Shown: positions 34,854-43,779 of the stretch, one piece after another
How positions within the stretch are numbered: position 1 is the stretch's first letter
How the letters are laid out: each line of letters begins with the position of its first letter
NCBI RefSeq assembly: GCF_036227325.1
Contig: NZ_CP109467.1
Location: forward strand, 7,874,001-7,938,000
DNA: 64,000 bases
Direction of reading: 5' to 3'
DNA from: Streptomyces sp. NBC_01465
GTDB lineage: Bacteria > Actinomycetota > Actinomycetes > Streptomycetales > Streptomycetaceae
Position numbers and translations under genes: made by a program
The notes under the pieces: generated by a model
What the model saw: the letters and a program-made list of their open reading frames with translations, nothing else
What the model was told of the DNA's origin: nothing
The model's database searches: none

Positions 34854-35755
34854 CACGCACCCCCGTCGAATCCGCGCCGCCACGACAGCAGCCGCCGCTC
34901 CAACAGCCGGACGAGGCCGTCCGCCCCGAGCCCGAGCAGCCCGTAGATCAGCAGACCGAGGACGATGATGTCGGTCCGGTACCAGCTCTGGGCCTGGTTC
35001 ATGAGGTAGCCGATGCCGTTGGTGGCGTTGAGCTGCTCAGCGATGATCATGATGAGCCAGGCGCCGGTGAGGGCGAAGCGCAGCCCGACGAGGAAGCCGG
35101 GGACCGCGCCGGGCAGGATCACATGGCGTACGAGACCGAGCCGGCCGAGCCCCACCGTGTGCCCCGACTCGACAAGCCGGTGGTCGACACCGCGGATCGC
35201 CGCATAGGTGTTCACGTACACCGGGAAGGCCGTGCCGAAGGCGACCAGTGCGATCTTCGGGGTCTCGCCGACCCCGAACCAGATGATGACCAGCGGCAGC
35301 AGACCCAGGACGGGCAGCGCGCGAAGTACCTGCATCGTCGAGTCGAGGAGTTCGTCGCCCAGCCGGAACAGTCCGGCCACCACGGCGATGACCAGCCCGG
35401 CGGTCACACCGAGCGCCAGACCGGAGGCGACCCGGGTGAGCGAGGCCAGCAGATGGTCGGTGAGTTCGCCGGTCTTCGTCAGCTCCCAGCCCGCGGAGAA
35501 CACCGAGCTGGGTGTGGCGAGGACCCGCTCGCCGACCACGCCGAACGTACCGAGCAGCTGCCAGACCAGGACCAGCAGCAGCGGGCCCGCCAGCCGGCGC
35601 ACCGGCCGGGGGAGCGGGATGCGGGTGCGGCGCGGGGTGTTGAGGGACGTGGCGTCGACCAGTGCGTTCCCGGGACCGGGGCCGGGAGGGCCCGCGGCGC
35701 CGCCGTCCCCGGTGAGGGACGACGGCGCCGCGGGGACGGTCAGTGCGTCAGGCAC
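34853..35755 (-). CDS. ABC transporter permease, SsuC/TauC type
   Basis: Permease of 300 aa with six hydrophobic segments after a proline/glycine-rich N-terminus of about 50 residues. The EAA-like loop is VESGHTVGLGRLGLVRHVILPGAVPGFLVGL, with the conserved G-x3-ILP. ALPVLGLLPLVIIWFGVGETPKI and RFALTGAWLIMIIAEQL are typical of the SsuC/TauC group. The GTG start at 35755 lies within the end of the TauD gene (8-bp overlap), which indicates translational coupling. Confidence 0.92.
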   Translation of the reverse strand: MPDALTVPAAPSSLTGDGGAAGPPGPGPGNALVDATSLNTPRRTRIPLPRPVRRLAGPLLLVLVWQLLGTFGVVGERVLATPSSVFSAGWELTKTGELTDHLLASLTRVASGLALGVTAGLVIAVVAGLFRLGDELLDSTMQVLRALPVLGLLPLVIIWFGVGETPKIALVAFGTAFPVYVNTYAAIRGVDHRLVESGHTVGLGRLGLVRHVILPGAVPGFLVGLRFALTGAWLIMIIAEQLNATNGIGYLMNQAQSWYRTDIIVLGLLIYGLLGLGADGLVRLLERRLLSWRRGFDGGA

Positions 35756-36695
35756 CGACGACCACCTTGTGATCGGCGGTGAAGGGCTTGCCGGACACCA
35801 GCTCCGACTCCGTTCCGTCGGGGCCGACCGGCACCTCGCCGATCAGCGTGACGCGGTGCAGCGTGCGCTGCACGTCCAGGTGCTCGATGTCGCGCGGGGC
35901 CAGGTGCGCGGTGGCGCGGTTGTCCCAGAACGCGACGCTGCCCGGCTCCCAGCGGAAGCGGACCGTGTACTCGGGGCGCGTGATCTCCCCGTACAGCAGG
36001 TCCAGTACGGCCTTGCTCTCGCGCGCCGAGACGCCCACGATGTGGCTCGTGAAGCCCGGGTTGACGAACAGGGCGCGTTCGCCGGTGCGCGGGTGGACGC
36101 GGACGACCGGGTGGACGGCGACCAGCAGGTTGTCGTTGATGCGCTTGGCGTACTCGCTGTTGCCGTCGGTCTTCTCCGAGCCGCCGTAGCGGTGCTCGGC
36201 GCGCAGGGTGTCGACGAAGGCGCGGACCGGCTCGGAGAGGCCTTCGTACGCCGCGACCAGGTTGGTCCACTGTGTGTCCCCGCCGAACTCCGGGACCGTC
36301 TCGGCCCGCAGGATGGACCCGGCGGGCGGGTTCACGGCGGCCGTCACATCGGTGTGCCAGCCGGAGAAGTAGCTGTACTGGCGCTTCTTGACGGCGTCGC
36401 GGAAGCCCTTGCCGTACCGCTCCTCGTAGCGCCGCGGGTCGATCGTGAAGATCTCCGGGTGGTCGGCCGGCGGGGCGTCGTCGTGCGGGTGGGCGTAGGT
36501 GAGCTCGCCGAACTGCCGGGCGAAGTCGATCTGGGAGGCGTGGTCGAGGTCCTGCTCCCGGAAGAAGACGACCTTCCAGCGGTCCAGCGCCTGCTGAATG
36601 GTGGTGAAGTCGTCCGCGGAGAGCGGCTTGGAGAGGTCGACGCCGGAGATGTCGGCGCCGGTGCGGCCGGATGCGGGGCGTGCGGAGGCGGTCAT
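35748..36695 (-). CDS. TauD/TfdA family alpha-ketoglutarate-dependent dioxygenase (sulfonate or sulfate ester)
   Basis: Enzyme of 315 aa that uses Fe(II), oxygen and 2-oxoglutarate. The HxD pair is GWHTDVTAAVNP (about residue 113) and the distal His is in FWDNRATAHLAPRDI (about residue 264), followed by the Arg of RTLHRVTL. These are the TauD/AtsK positions. It sits between the binding protein and permease of a sulfonate-type importer, overlapping both by 4-8 bp, so it most likely oxidises the imported sulfonate or sulfate ester and releases sulfite or sulfate. Confidence 0.92.
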   Translation of the reverse strand: MTASARPASGRTGADISGVDLSKPLSADDFTTIQQALDRWKVVFFREQDLDHASQIDFARQFGELTYAHPHDDAPPADHPEIFTIDPRRYEERYGKGFRDAVKKRQYSYFSGWHTDVTAAVNPPAGSILRAETVPEFGGDTQWTNLVAAYEGLSEPVRAFVDTLRAEHRYGGSEKTDGNSEYAKRINDNLLVAVHPVVRVHPRTGERALFVNPGFTSHIVGVSARESKAVLDLLYGEITRPEYTVRFRWEPGSVAFWDNRATAHLAPRDIEHLDVQRTLHRVTLIGEVPVGPDGTESELVSGKPFTADHKVVVGA

Positions 36696-37720
36696 GAGGA
36701 GGAACCCTTCTGTACGGTGCGGGAGTTGAAATCCCTGGATACGGATGGATCGAACTGACCGGACATGTCGACCTTTCCGGGCAGCTGGTCATTGGCGGTG
36801 AAGAGATCGGCCTGCTTCTGCTGGGCCTGGATCACCGCGTCGTCGATGGGCACGTAGGAGGTGCGGCCGACGGCCTCGAAGACCTGTCGGCCGAGGGCGG
36901 GAGTCTGCTTGCGGATCTTGACGTAGTACGCCTGGACCCAGGCGTCGGGATGGCCGGCGATCCATGTGTTGGCGGCCACCAGCCGCTGGGCGAAGTCGAG
37001 GAGCGCCTTGCGCTTGGCCGGGTCGGCGAGGGCCTTCTCGGTGGCGATCCGGAAGGAGTAACCGGGCGTCACGGTGCGGCCGTTGATGACCTGGACGGCG
37101 TCCGGGTGCTCCTGGAGGTACTTGGCGCGGGTCTCCTCGCTGACCGTCGCGGCGTCGACGGTCCCCGATTCCAGTACGTTGCCCACGTTCTGCAGCGGTA
37201 CGTCGACGGGCGTGATGTCCTTCTGCTTCAGCCCGGCCTTGTCGAGCACCCGCAGCAGGAACCCGTGGTTGGCGGTGTTCTTGGAGAAGGCGATCTTCTT
37301 GCCCTTGAGGTCGGCGATCGAGGTGATGCCGCTGCCGGGGCGGGCGACCAGCGTGTAGCCGGGGCCGACGGTCCGGGCGACCGCAACGACCTTGGCGGGG
37401 ATGCCGCTCGCCTTCGCGAGCACCGTGGGGGTGTCGCCCAGGACCCCGAAGTCGATGGCGCCCGCCTGCAGTCCCTGGTTCACCAGCGGGCCGCTGTCGA
37501 ACTGGTTGATCTTGAGGTCGTAGGGGAGGTTCTTGAGCTGTCCCGAGACCTTGAGCGTGGTGAGGATGTTCTGTCCCTGGTCGCCGATGCGCAAGGTCAC
37601 CTTCCCGTGGCCCGTGGATTCGGCGGCGCTGGAATCACCCCCGCAGGCGGCGGCCAGCGGCAGGAGCGCGAGGGCGAGTGCGGTGGCGAGCAGACGGTGG
37701 CGCATGACGGATCGGGGCAT
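36692..37720 (-). CDS. Sulfonate/taurine ABC transporter substrate-binding lipoprotein
   Basis: Binding protein of 342 aa. The signal ends in LPLAAACGG with lipobox Cys26. TLRIGDQGQNILTTLKVSGQ and QAGAIDFGVLGDTPTV are the SsuA/TauA-type N-lobe. DLKGKKIAFSKNTANHGFLL matches the same family. The ATG 37720 is chosen because GGAG lies at an acceptable distance; a second ATG five codons on has none. First structural gene of a four-gene operon with the dioxygenase, permease and ATPase. The leader upstream contains a short open frame at 37822. Confidence 0.9.
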   Translation of the reverse strand: MPRSVMRHRLLATALALALLPLAAACGGDSSAAESTGHGKVTLRIGDQGQNILTTLKVSGQLKNLPYDLKINQFDSGPLVNQGLQAGAIDFGVLGDTPTVLAKASGIPAKVVAVARTVGPGYTLVARPGSGITSIADLKGKKIAFSKNTANHGFLLRVLDKAGLKQKDITPVDVPLQNVGNVLESGTVDAATVSEETRAKYLQEHPDAVQVINGRTVTPGYSFRIATEKALADPAKRKALLDFAQRLVAANTWIAGHPDAWVQAYYVKIRKQTPALGRQVFEAVGRTSYVPIDDAVIQAQQKQADLFTANDQLPGKVDMSGQFDPSVSRDFNSRTVQKGSSS

Positions 37721-37821
37721 GGCAGAGCTCAGCTCCAGGGGAAGAAGGCAGGGGTGAACAGGCCCAGGGAAAGGGGCTGTTGGGGGATACCGAGGAGTGT
37801 GCGCGCGTCAGCGGTCAGTGA

Positions 37822-37935
37822 TCAGCGCACGGCGCTGCGACGACAGCCGAGACCGGCGAAGTGATGGGCGCGGAAGGCGTTGACCGTCTCCCGCCCTGCG
37901 GCGTCTCGCGCCGCGGCCCTCACTGTTGCGTCCAT
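37822..37935 (-). CDS. Possible short leader peptide upstream of the sulfonate operon
   Basis: A 37-codon frame (MDATVRAAARDAAGRETVNA, ending HHFAGLGCRRSAVR) lies in the leader, about 100 bp before the binding-protein gene. Leader peptides with a cysteine near the end precede sulfur-assimilation operons in actinobacteria, and this frame has a single Cys nine residues from its end. Against it: no good ribosome site, and the arginine-rich tail is not the usual leader pattern. Treat as a candidate only. Confidence 0.3.
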   Translation of the reverse strand: MDATVRAAARDAAGRETVNAFRAHHFAGLGCRRSAVR

Positions 37936-38008
37936 GTCCTGATTCTCGGCTCTCGGGAAGGCGGTCGGCAATGATTGGCGACGCCGTGGAAGAAACCCCT
38001 GAGGGGTC

Positions 38009-39250
38009 TCAGGCGGAGCGAGCGGTGCGCAGCTCCATCGGCCGGCGGTAGACCGCGTCCAGGACCACCGCCCCGGCGGCGATCCCGAGCACCTGGGTGC
38101 CGAACGGGGTCGGGACGACGGCCCGTTCCGGGTCGGTGCACAGATGGGAGTGCGCGGCTATCTCCTCGTACAGGGCGGGAAGCAGCTGCGGCAGGTGGAT
38201 GGCGGTCGTGTCGGTGAGCACCAGCACCTCGGGGTTGATGACGTCGAGCAGGAGCGCGCAGGCGCGGCCGGTGGTGCGGAGCCGCTCGCGCAGGATGTGC
38301 AGCGCCGCCGGGTCGCCGTCCCCGGCCCGCTCCAGCAGCAGCGGGAACAGGGGGGCCGGGATGATCCCGGCCTCGAACGCCCGCCCGGCGACGGCACGGT
38401 CGGAGACCGCGGCCTGCAGACATCCGCGCCGCCCGCAGCCGCACCTCAACTCCGGGTCGCCGAGCGGCAGATGGGCCACATCGCCCGCCCCCGACCTGCG
38501 GCCGCGCAGTACGGACCCGCCGGTGGCGATCGCCGCGTCCACCACGTTGGCGACGAAGAGCTGCACCGTCTCGGTGTGGCGGGTCGCCGCTCCGAACAGC
38601 AGCTCGGCCTGGGCCAGGGCGCGTGCGTGGCCGTCGACATGGACGGGGAGCCGGGTGCCTGCCACGAGGGTTTCCCGTACGGGAATGTTCCGCCAGCCCA
38701 GTGGATCGTGCTCGACGACGACACCCTGGGCGCTGTCCACCCAGCCTCCCGTCACCACCCCGATGCCCAGGACGGAGCGGCCGGCGGCCCGGCGTGCGAG
38801 GAAGGCGGGCAGGTGGTGCAGGATCTGGTCGAGCACTCCGGGGGCGTCGCCGCTGTGCGGGATCCGCTGAAAGGCGGTGACCCGGCCGAGCAGGTCCAGG
38901 ACCGCGAACGTGGTGTGGGTGAGCGCGATGTGCACCCCGCAGACCGCGTGGTGGGCCGTGTCGATGCCGACGGGGATCTGTGGACGGCCCGCGCGTGGTG
39001 GCCCTGCGGGCGGGTCGAGTTCACGGAGGAGGCCGAGTCCGATCAGGTCCGCGGTGTGCCGGGAGACGGCGGCCGGGCTGAGGCCGGTGGTCCGTGAGAG
39101 CGACGTACGGGCGAGAGGGCCCTCGCGCAGCACCGTACGCAGCACGGCGGACGGCCCGGTGCCGTCGGTCCGGCCAGGACCTTCCAGTGGGGTGGGCAGG
39201 GCGCGGAGGAGGGGAGGCGGATGCGAGGCGATGTCGAAGGCGGGCGGCAT
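38009..39250 (-). CDS. ROK family transcriptional regulator
   Basis: Protein of 413 aa with an N-terminal winged helix, RTSLSRTTGLSPAAVSRHTA, and a ROK fold behind it. The ROK zinc motif appears as CGCGRRGCLQAAVSD (about residue 272). The position of the catalytic Asp of ROK kinases is changed: VDGHARALAQAELL has GH where kinases have ND, so it is a regulator and not a sugar kinase. The start ATG 39250 is divergent from the GH31 gene, 194 bp away, which it most likely controls. A 5-bp hairpin follows the stop. Confidence 0.88.
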   Translation of the reverse strand: MPPAFDIASHPPPLLRALPTPLEGPGRTDGTGPSAVLRTVLREGPLARTSLSRTTGLSPAAVSRHTADLIGLGLLRELDPPAGPPRAGRPQIPVGIDTAHHAVCGVHIALTHTTFAVLDLLGRVTAFQRIPHSGDAPGVLDQILHHLPAFLARRAAGRSVLGIGVVTGGWVDSAQGVVVEHDPLGWRNIPVRETLVAGTRLPVHVDGHARALAQAELLFGAATRHTETVQLFVANVVDAAIATGGSVLRGRRSGAGDVAHLPLGDPELRCGCGRRGCLQAAVSDRAVAGRAFEAGIIPAPLFPLLLERAGDGDPAALHILRERLRTTGRACALLLDVINPEVLVLTDTTAIHLPQLLPALYEEIAAHSHLCTDPERAVVPTPFGTQVLGIAAGAVVLDAVYRRPMELRTARSA

Positions 39251-39444
39251 GGGGTGATGCTGGCAATCCGGACAACGGGTGGTCAACGGCGGCGAGTTAA
39301 GGCTGTGTGGCAGTCCTGCGAAGCGAAGTTCCCTTGACATGTACTGACCGCGAGGTGAATCGTGATGCTCGAAATCCCAGCGTTCCAAGCACCTTTGAGC
39401 ACATCTCGTCCACTCTGCTGTGCGGTACGAACGGAGAACACTCC

Positions 39445-42105
39445 TTGCGGATCTTCCGAAACCGGCCCAGACGAGCGGCGACCGCGGCTGCGGCCGCGAC
39501 CGTTCTCGCCCTCACCCTCCTGACCGTCCCTGTCTCCTCGGCCCAGGCCGCGACCCCGCCGTCCGGCACCCTGGACAGCGCGAGCAAGAGCGTCAGCTGG
39601 CAGAGCCCGGTCTACCCCAAGGGCACCGTCGGCTCCCCGGACAAGTGCCCCGCCGCAGCGGACGACCCGGACAACGCCGTCTGCGACCGCTTCGACCTGA
39701 CGGTGAACCCGCCGGCCGGACAGTGGGACGACAACCCGGAGGGCGGCGTCCCGGTCTCGATCCAGTGGGAGACGCCCACCGACGACTTCGACATGTACAT
39801 CTACGACGCGGCGGGCAAGGAAGTCGCCTCCAGCGCGGGCACCGCCGACCCCGAAGCCACGGTCATCCCCAAGGCATCGGGCACGTACCACGTGGTCGTC
39901 GTCCCCTACGACGTCCACAACAACTCCTTCACCGGCAAGGCCTATCTCCCCGAGGCCACCGACGCCGGCAACCTCACGAGCTTCGGCGGCTCGCACGGTA
40001 CGTACGAGATCGCGGCCGGTGCCCTCAAGGCGCGCGCCGACTTCCTCGCCGACGACACCCTGCGCCTCCAGGCCTCCCCGGACGGCGTCTTCGCCGACCC
40101 GGCCGGCAGCCACATGATCCAGAAGCAGCCCGCTGCCCAGCGGCACACCACCTCCTTCGACGCGGGCACCTACTACGGCATCCGCTCCAAGAGCAGCGTG
40201 CTGCGCGTCTACAAGAAGCCCCTGCGCTTCGGCCTCTACAAGGCCGACAACCGCACCCCGATCTGGCAGGAGGACGCACCTCTGCGCTGGACGTCGGGCG
40301 GCATGCGCCAGAGCCTGGACCGCGGCGCGAGCGAGCAGTTCTTCGGCGGCGGCGAGCAGAACGGGTCGTTCTCCCACCGCGACCAGGTCATGAACGTCGG
40401 CAACAACACCAACTGGAACGAGGGCGGCTACAACAACTCGCAGCCGTTCTACATCTCCACCGCCGGCTACGGCGTCTTCCGCAACACCATGACCCCCGGC
40501 GTCTACGACTTCGGACCGCACGTCCGCACCGGCCAGCAGGAACGCCGCCTGGACGCGTACTACTTCACCGGTGACACCAAGAAGGTCATCGGCAAGTACA
40601 CCTCCCTCGTCGGCAAGCCCTTCATGCCCCCGGTCTACGGCCTCGAGCCCGGCGACTCCGACTGCTACCTCCACAACGCCAACCGCGGCGAGCGCCACAC
40701 CCTGGACGCCCTGAAGGTCTCCGACGGCTACGTGGCGAACCAGATGCCGCTCGGCTGGATGCTCGTCAACGACGGCTACGGCTGCGGCTACGAGAACCTC
40801 CCCGAGACCGGCACGGGCCTCAACAAGAACAACGCCCAGCTCGGCCTCTGGACCCAGAACGGCCTGCCCAACCAGGCCGAGGAGGCCAAGGCGGGCGTCC
40901 GCGTACGCAAGCTCGACGTCGCCTGGGTCGGCAGCGGCTACGGCATGGCGCTCGACGCCTGCGACCAGGCCAAGGCCGGAATCGAGGACAACAGCGATGC
41001 CCGCGGATTCGTCTGGATGCCCGTCTCCTGGGCGGGCGCCCAGCGCTGCAGCGTCCTGTGGAGCGGCGACCAGTCCCTGTCGTGGGACTACATCCGCTGG
41101 CAGATCCCGACCTACGCGGGGGCGACCCTGTCGGGCATCGCGTACAACACCGGTGACGTCGGCTCCATCTACCGCCACGATGCCAAGATGTACGCCCGTG
41201 ACCTGCAGTGGAAGGCCTTCCTCCCGGCCATCATGACGATGGACGGCTGGTCGAGCGACATCACCACCAAGAAGCCCATCGACCAGCAGCCCTGGCTGGA
41301 CGGGGAGCCGTACACCTCGATCAACCGCAAGTACCTGCAGCTCAAGGAGCGGCTGCTGCCGTACATGTACACGCTCTCCAAGGACGCCACGAAGACCGGC
41401 GTCGGCGCGGTCCGCCCGCTCTCCCTGGAGTTCCCGGACGACCCGGCGACGCTCGGCCCCGACGCCAAGTACGAGTTCATGTCGGGCCCGGACTTCCTGG
41501 TCGCGCCCGTCTACAGCGACACCTCGGTCCGCAACGGCATCTACCTGCCCAAGGGCACCTGGACCGACTACTGGACGGGCAAGACGTACCAGGGCCCGAC
41601 CACGGTCAACAACTACGCGGCGCCCCTCGACACCCTCCCGCTGTTCGTCAGGAGCGGTGCGATCGTGCCGATGTGGCCCAAGGGCACGACGTCCTGGCAG
41701 ACCCGCGACAAGGGCGAGCTGGACTACGACATCTACCCGCAGGGCACGACCAAGTACACGCTGTACGAGGACGACGGCGTGACCCGGAAGTACACCAAGG
41801 GCTCCTCCGCCACCCAGCAGGTTGAGGTGCGCGCACCGGGCCACGGCCGGCCGACCTCCATCAAGGTCGGGGCGAGCGTGGGGAGTTACGACGGCAAGGC
41901 GGCCTCCCGGTCGTACGGCTTCACCGTGCACGGGGCGACCGCGCCGCACCAGGTCGTCGCGGCGGGCGGCAAGCTGGTGCACCTCGCCGACGCGACGGCG
42001 TTCGCGTCGGCCGGATCCGGCTGGTACACGGACGCGACCGGAGTGACGCACATCAAGACGCGGTCCCTCTCCACGGGCCACGCCCTCTCCGTCGAACTCC
42101 GATAA
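39445..42105 (+). CDS. Secreted GH31 family glycosidase with N-terminal PPC-like domain
   Basis: Protein of 886 aa. It starts at TTG 39445 with GGAGA seven bases upstream; from here RIFRNRPRRAATAAAAATVL reads as a normal signal peptide, cleaved near AQA. Residues about 75-180 form a beta-sandwich resembling the bacterial pre-peptidase C-terminal domain (DFDMYIYDAAGKE, GTYHVVVVPYDV). The GH31 barrel follows: GLEPGDSDCY, LGWMLVNDGYGCGYENL, the nucleophile candidate Asp491 in VRKLDVAWVGSGYG, the acid/base candidate Asp542 in VLWSGDQSLSWDYIRW, and a C-terminal beta domain. The NDGYGCGYE and SGDQ forms are closer to 6-alpha-glucosyltransferase-type members than to common alpha-glucosidases. Upstream TTGACA (39334) may be a -35 box. 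Likely acts on alpha-glucans outside the cell. Confidence 0.87.
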   Translation: MRIFRNRPRRAATAAAAATVLALTLLTVPVSSAQAATPPSGTLDSASKSVSWQSPVYPKGTVGSPDKCPAAADDPDNAVCDRFDLTVNPPAGQWDDNPEGGVPVSIQWETPTDDFDMYIYDAAGKEVASSAGTADPEATVIPKASGTYHVVVVPYDVHNNSFTGKAYLPEATDAGNLTSFGGSHGTYEIAAGALKARADFLADDTLRLQASPDGVFADPAGSHMIQKQPAAQRHTTSFDAGTYYGIRSKSSVLRVYKKPLRFGLYKADNRTPIWQEDAPLRWTSGGMRQSLDRGASEQFFGGGEQNGSFSHRDQVMNVGNNTNWNEGGYNNSQPFYISTAGYGVFRNTMTPGVYDFGPHVRTGQQERRLDAYYFTGDTKKVIGKYTSLVGKPFMPPVYGLEPGDSDCYLHNANRGERHTLDALKVSDGYVANQMPLGWMLVNDGYGCGYENLPETGTGLNKNNAQLGLWTQNGLPNQAEEAKAGVRVRKLDVAWVGSGYGMALDACDQAKAGIEDNSDARGFVWMPVSWAGAQRCSVLWSGDQSLSWDYIRWQIPTYAGATLSGIAYNTGDVGSIYRHDAKMYARDLQWKAFLPAIMTMDGWSSDITTKKPIDQQPWLDGEPYTSINRKYLQLKERLLPYMYTLSKDATKTGVGAVRPLSLEFPDDPATLGPDAKYEFMSGPDFLVAPVYSDTSVRNGIYLPKGTWTDYWTGKTYQGPTTVNNYAAPLDTLPLFVRSGAIVPMWPKGTTSWQTRDKGELDYDIYPQGTTKYTLYEDDGVTRKYTKGSSATQQVEVRAPGHGRPTSIKVGASVGSYDGKAASRSYGFTVHGATAPHQVVAAGGKLVHLADATAFASAGSGWYTDATGVTHIKTRSLSTGHALSVELR

Positions 42106-42118
42106 CAGCACCTCAGCG

Positions 42119-42142
42119 GGGGGCCGCCTCCGGGCGGCCCCC
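42119..42142 (+). terminator. Intrinsic-type terminator after the GH31 gene
   Basis: Perfect 10-bp arms GGGGGCCGCC and GGCGGCCCCC with a 4-base loop, 14 bp after the stop. Separates the GH31 transcript from the TSUP gene. Confidence 0.72.
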
Positions 42143-42159
42143 TAGTATGTGCAACCGAC

Positions 42160-42927
42160 ATGGACACGCTCATAGGCTCACCCAGCATCTGGGGACTGAT
42201 CGCACTCGCCGCGGCAGCCGCACTCGTCGGTTTCTCGAAGACCGCCGTCAGCGGCGCCAACACCGTCAGCCTCGCGGTCTTCGCCGCCGTACTGCCCGCC
42301 CGTGAATCGACCGGGGTACTGCTGCCGATCCTGATCGCAGGCGACGTGCTGGCCGTCCTCACCTACCGCAGACACGCCCACTGGCCCACCCTGTGGCGGC
42401 TGTTCCCCGCCGTCGCCGTGGGCGTCGTGATCGGCACGGTCTTCCTCTTCTGGGCCGACGACGGTGCCGTACGGACCTCGATCGGGGCGATCCTGCTGCT
42501 GATGGCCGGCGTCACGCTGTGGCGGCGGCGCGGGGCGGGGGAGGAGGCGGAGGACGACGGGGCGACCCGCGCGGGACGCGTCAAGGCACGTTCGTACGGG
42601 ATCCTCGGCGGCTTCACCACCATGGTCGCGAACGCCGGTGGCCCGGTCATGTCGCTCTATCTGCTCTCCGCCGGCTTCCGGAAGCTCGGCTTCCTGGGTA
42701 CCTCGGCGTGGTTCTTCCTCATCGTCAACACCGCCAAGGTCCCCTTCAGCGTGGGCCTCGGTCTCATTGACGCGAAGTCCCTGCTCCTCGACGCGATCCT
42801 GGTCGCCTTCGTCGTGCCCGGAGCGCTCATCGGCCGCTACTGCGTGGACCGGATCAACCAGAAGCTCTTCGAGCGGCTCGTGATCGGCGCGACCGTACTG
42901 GGCGGCGTCCAGCTCCTGCTGCGCTAG
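42160..42927 (+). CDS. TSUP (TauE/SafE) family membrane transporter
   Basis: Membrane protein of 255 aa with about eight hydrophobic helices in the TauE/SafE pattern: ALVGFSKTAVSGANTVSLAV in the first half and YGILGGFTTMVANAGGPVMS in the second, the latter being the family hallmark. Known members export sulfite or sulfoacetate. It begins after a strong terminator, so it has its own promoter. A sulfonate-oxygenase operon lies 5 kb away, which would make sulfite; the link is suggestive only. No clear Shine-Dalgarno before ATG 42160. Confidence 0.88.
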   Translation: MDTLIGSPSIWGLIALAAAAALVGFSKTAVSGANTVSLAVFAAVLPARESTGVLLPILIAGDVLAVLTYRRHAHWPTLWRLFPAVAVGVVIGTVFLFWADDGAVRTSIGAILLLMAGVTLWRRRGAGEEAEDDGATRAGRVKARSYGILGGFTTMVANAGGPVMSLYLLSAGFRKLGFLGTSAWFFLIVNTAKVPFSVGLGLIDAKSLLLDAILVAFVVPGALIGRYCVDRINQKLFERLVIGATVLGGVQLLLR

Positions 42928-43556
42928 AGGTCCATCACCATGACCGAACCCCAGTCCTGCCGCTCCTCCTCGGTGAACCCGAGCCGCAGGTAGAAAGCGC
43001 GCGCCCCCGGATTGCCCGCGCCGACACTCAGGTGCAGACCGCGGACCCCGCGCTCGCGCAGGGCGTCGAGCAGTGCGCCCATCAGCCTGCGGCCGAGGCC
43101 CGTGCCCTGGCCGCGCGGGAGGATGTCGATGTGCAGATGGGCCGGGTAGCGGTCGTAGAGCGGGTCGGGTCCCGGCTCCTTGACGGTGTGGATCTGATCC
43201 ACTCGCTGCCAGTCCAGGGTCCCGTCACCCGGATCTGCAGCGAAGGAGTGCGGATAGCGGTGGCGCAGCGGGGGCCACCAGTTCTTCTCCAGCCAGGCGT
43301 CGAAGCCGTGACTGTCGGCCGTCGCGACGACGTAGCCGAGCACGCCCTGCTCGTCGGCCGCTACAAAACTCAGGCCCGGGTCGGCCGCCGGATAGGGGCC
43401 CGCGTAGATGTGGCCCAGCAGATCCGGATCGCGGTACTGGTCGGTCGCATCCTGGCCGGAGGCCCCGGTCCGCAGGCACACCCGGTACATTCCGGGCAGG
43501 TCGATGGCCGCGTAGGGGCGTATGTCCGGTTGGCGTTCCTGCAGTTCAGCGCTCAC
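42924..43556 (-). CDS. GNAT family N-acetyltransferase
   Basis: Acetyltransferase of 210 aa from the GTG at 43556. The acetyl-CoA loop is DILPRGQGTGLGRRLMGALL (R/Q-x-x-G-x-G/A). LHLSVGAGNPGARAFYLRLG and FTEEERQDW follow, the usual strand after it. It is clearly related to the GNAT gene at 48523 (shared IRPY, VCLRTG/ICVRTG, HLHIDLLPG-like segments), so both are paralogues. No good Shine-Dalgarno is visible, and in-frame codons upstream leave the start uncertain. The C-terminus overlaps the convergent TSUP gene by 4 bp. Substrate unknown. Confidence 0.85.
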   Translation of the reverse strand: MSAELQERQPDIRPYAAIDLPGMYRVCLRTGASGQDATDQYRDPDLLGHIYAGPYPAADPGLSFVAADEQGVLGYVVATADSHGFDAWLEKNWWPPLRHRYPHSFAADPGDGTLDWQRVDQIHTVKEPGPDPLYDRYPAHLHIDILPRGQGTGLGRRLMGALLDALRERGVRGLHLSVGAGNPGARAFYLRLGFTEEERQDWGSVMVMDL

Positions 43557-43779
43557 ATCGGCAGCGTACGCGACGCCACTGACGCACTCCTCGCGGTCGG
43601 CGTCCACGCCTGCGAGCCCCCGAACAGTGCGAGCGCCTGGCCGTCCGGGGACTCGCCGCAATGGTGGGTGCTTTGGCGCTCTGGGAACACGGGATCGCCC
43701 GCGCACGGCAGGCACCCGTGCCTAGGATCGGCGCCAAGCAGGCGTGAACGACGGCGAGTTAACCAGGGACGGGGAAGCG

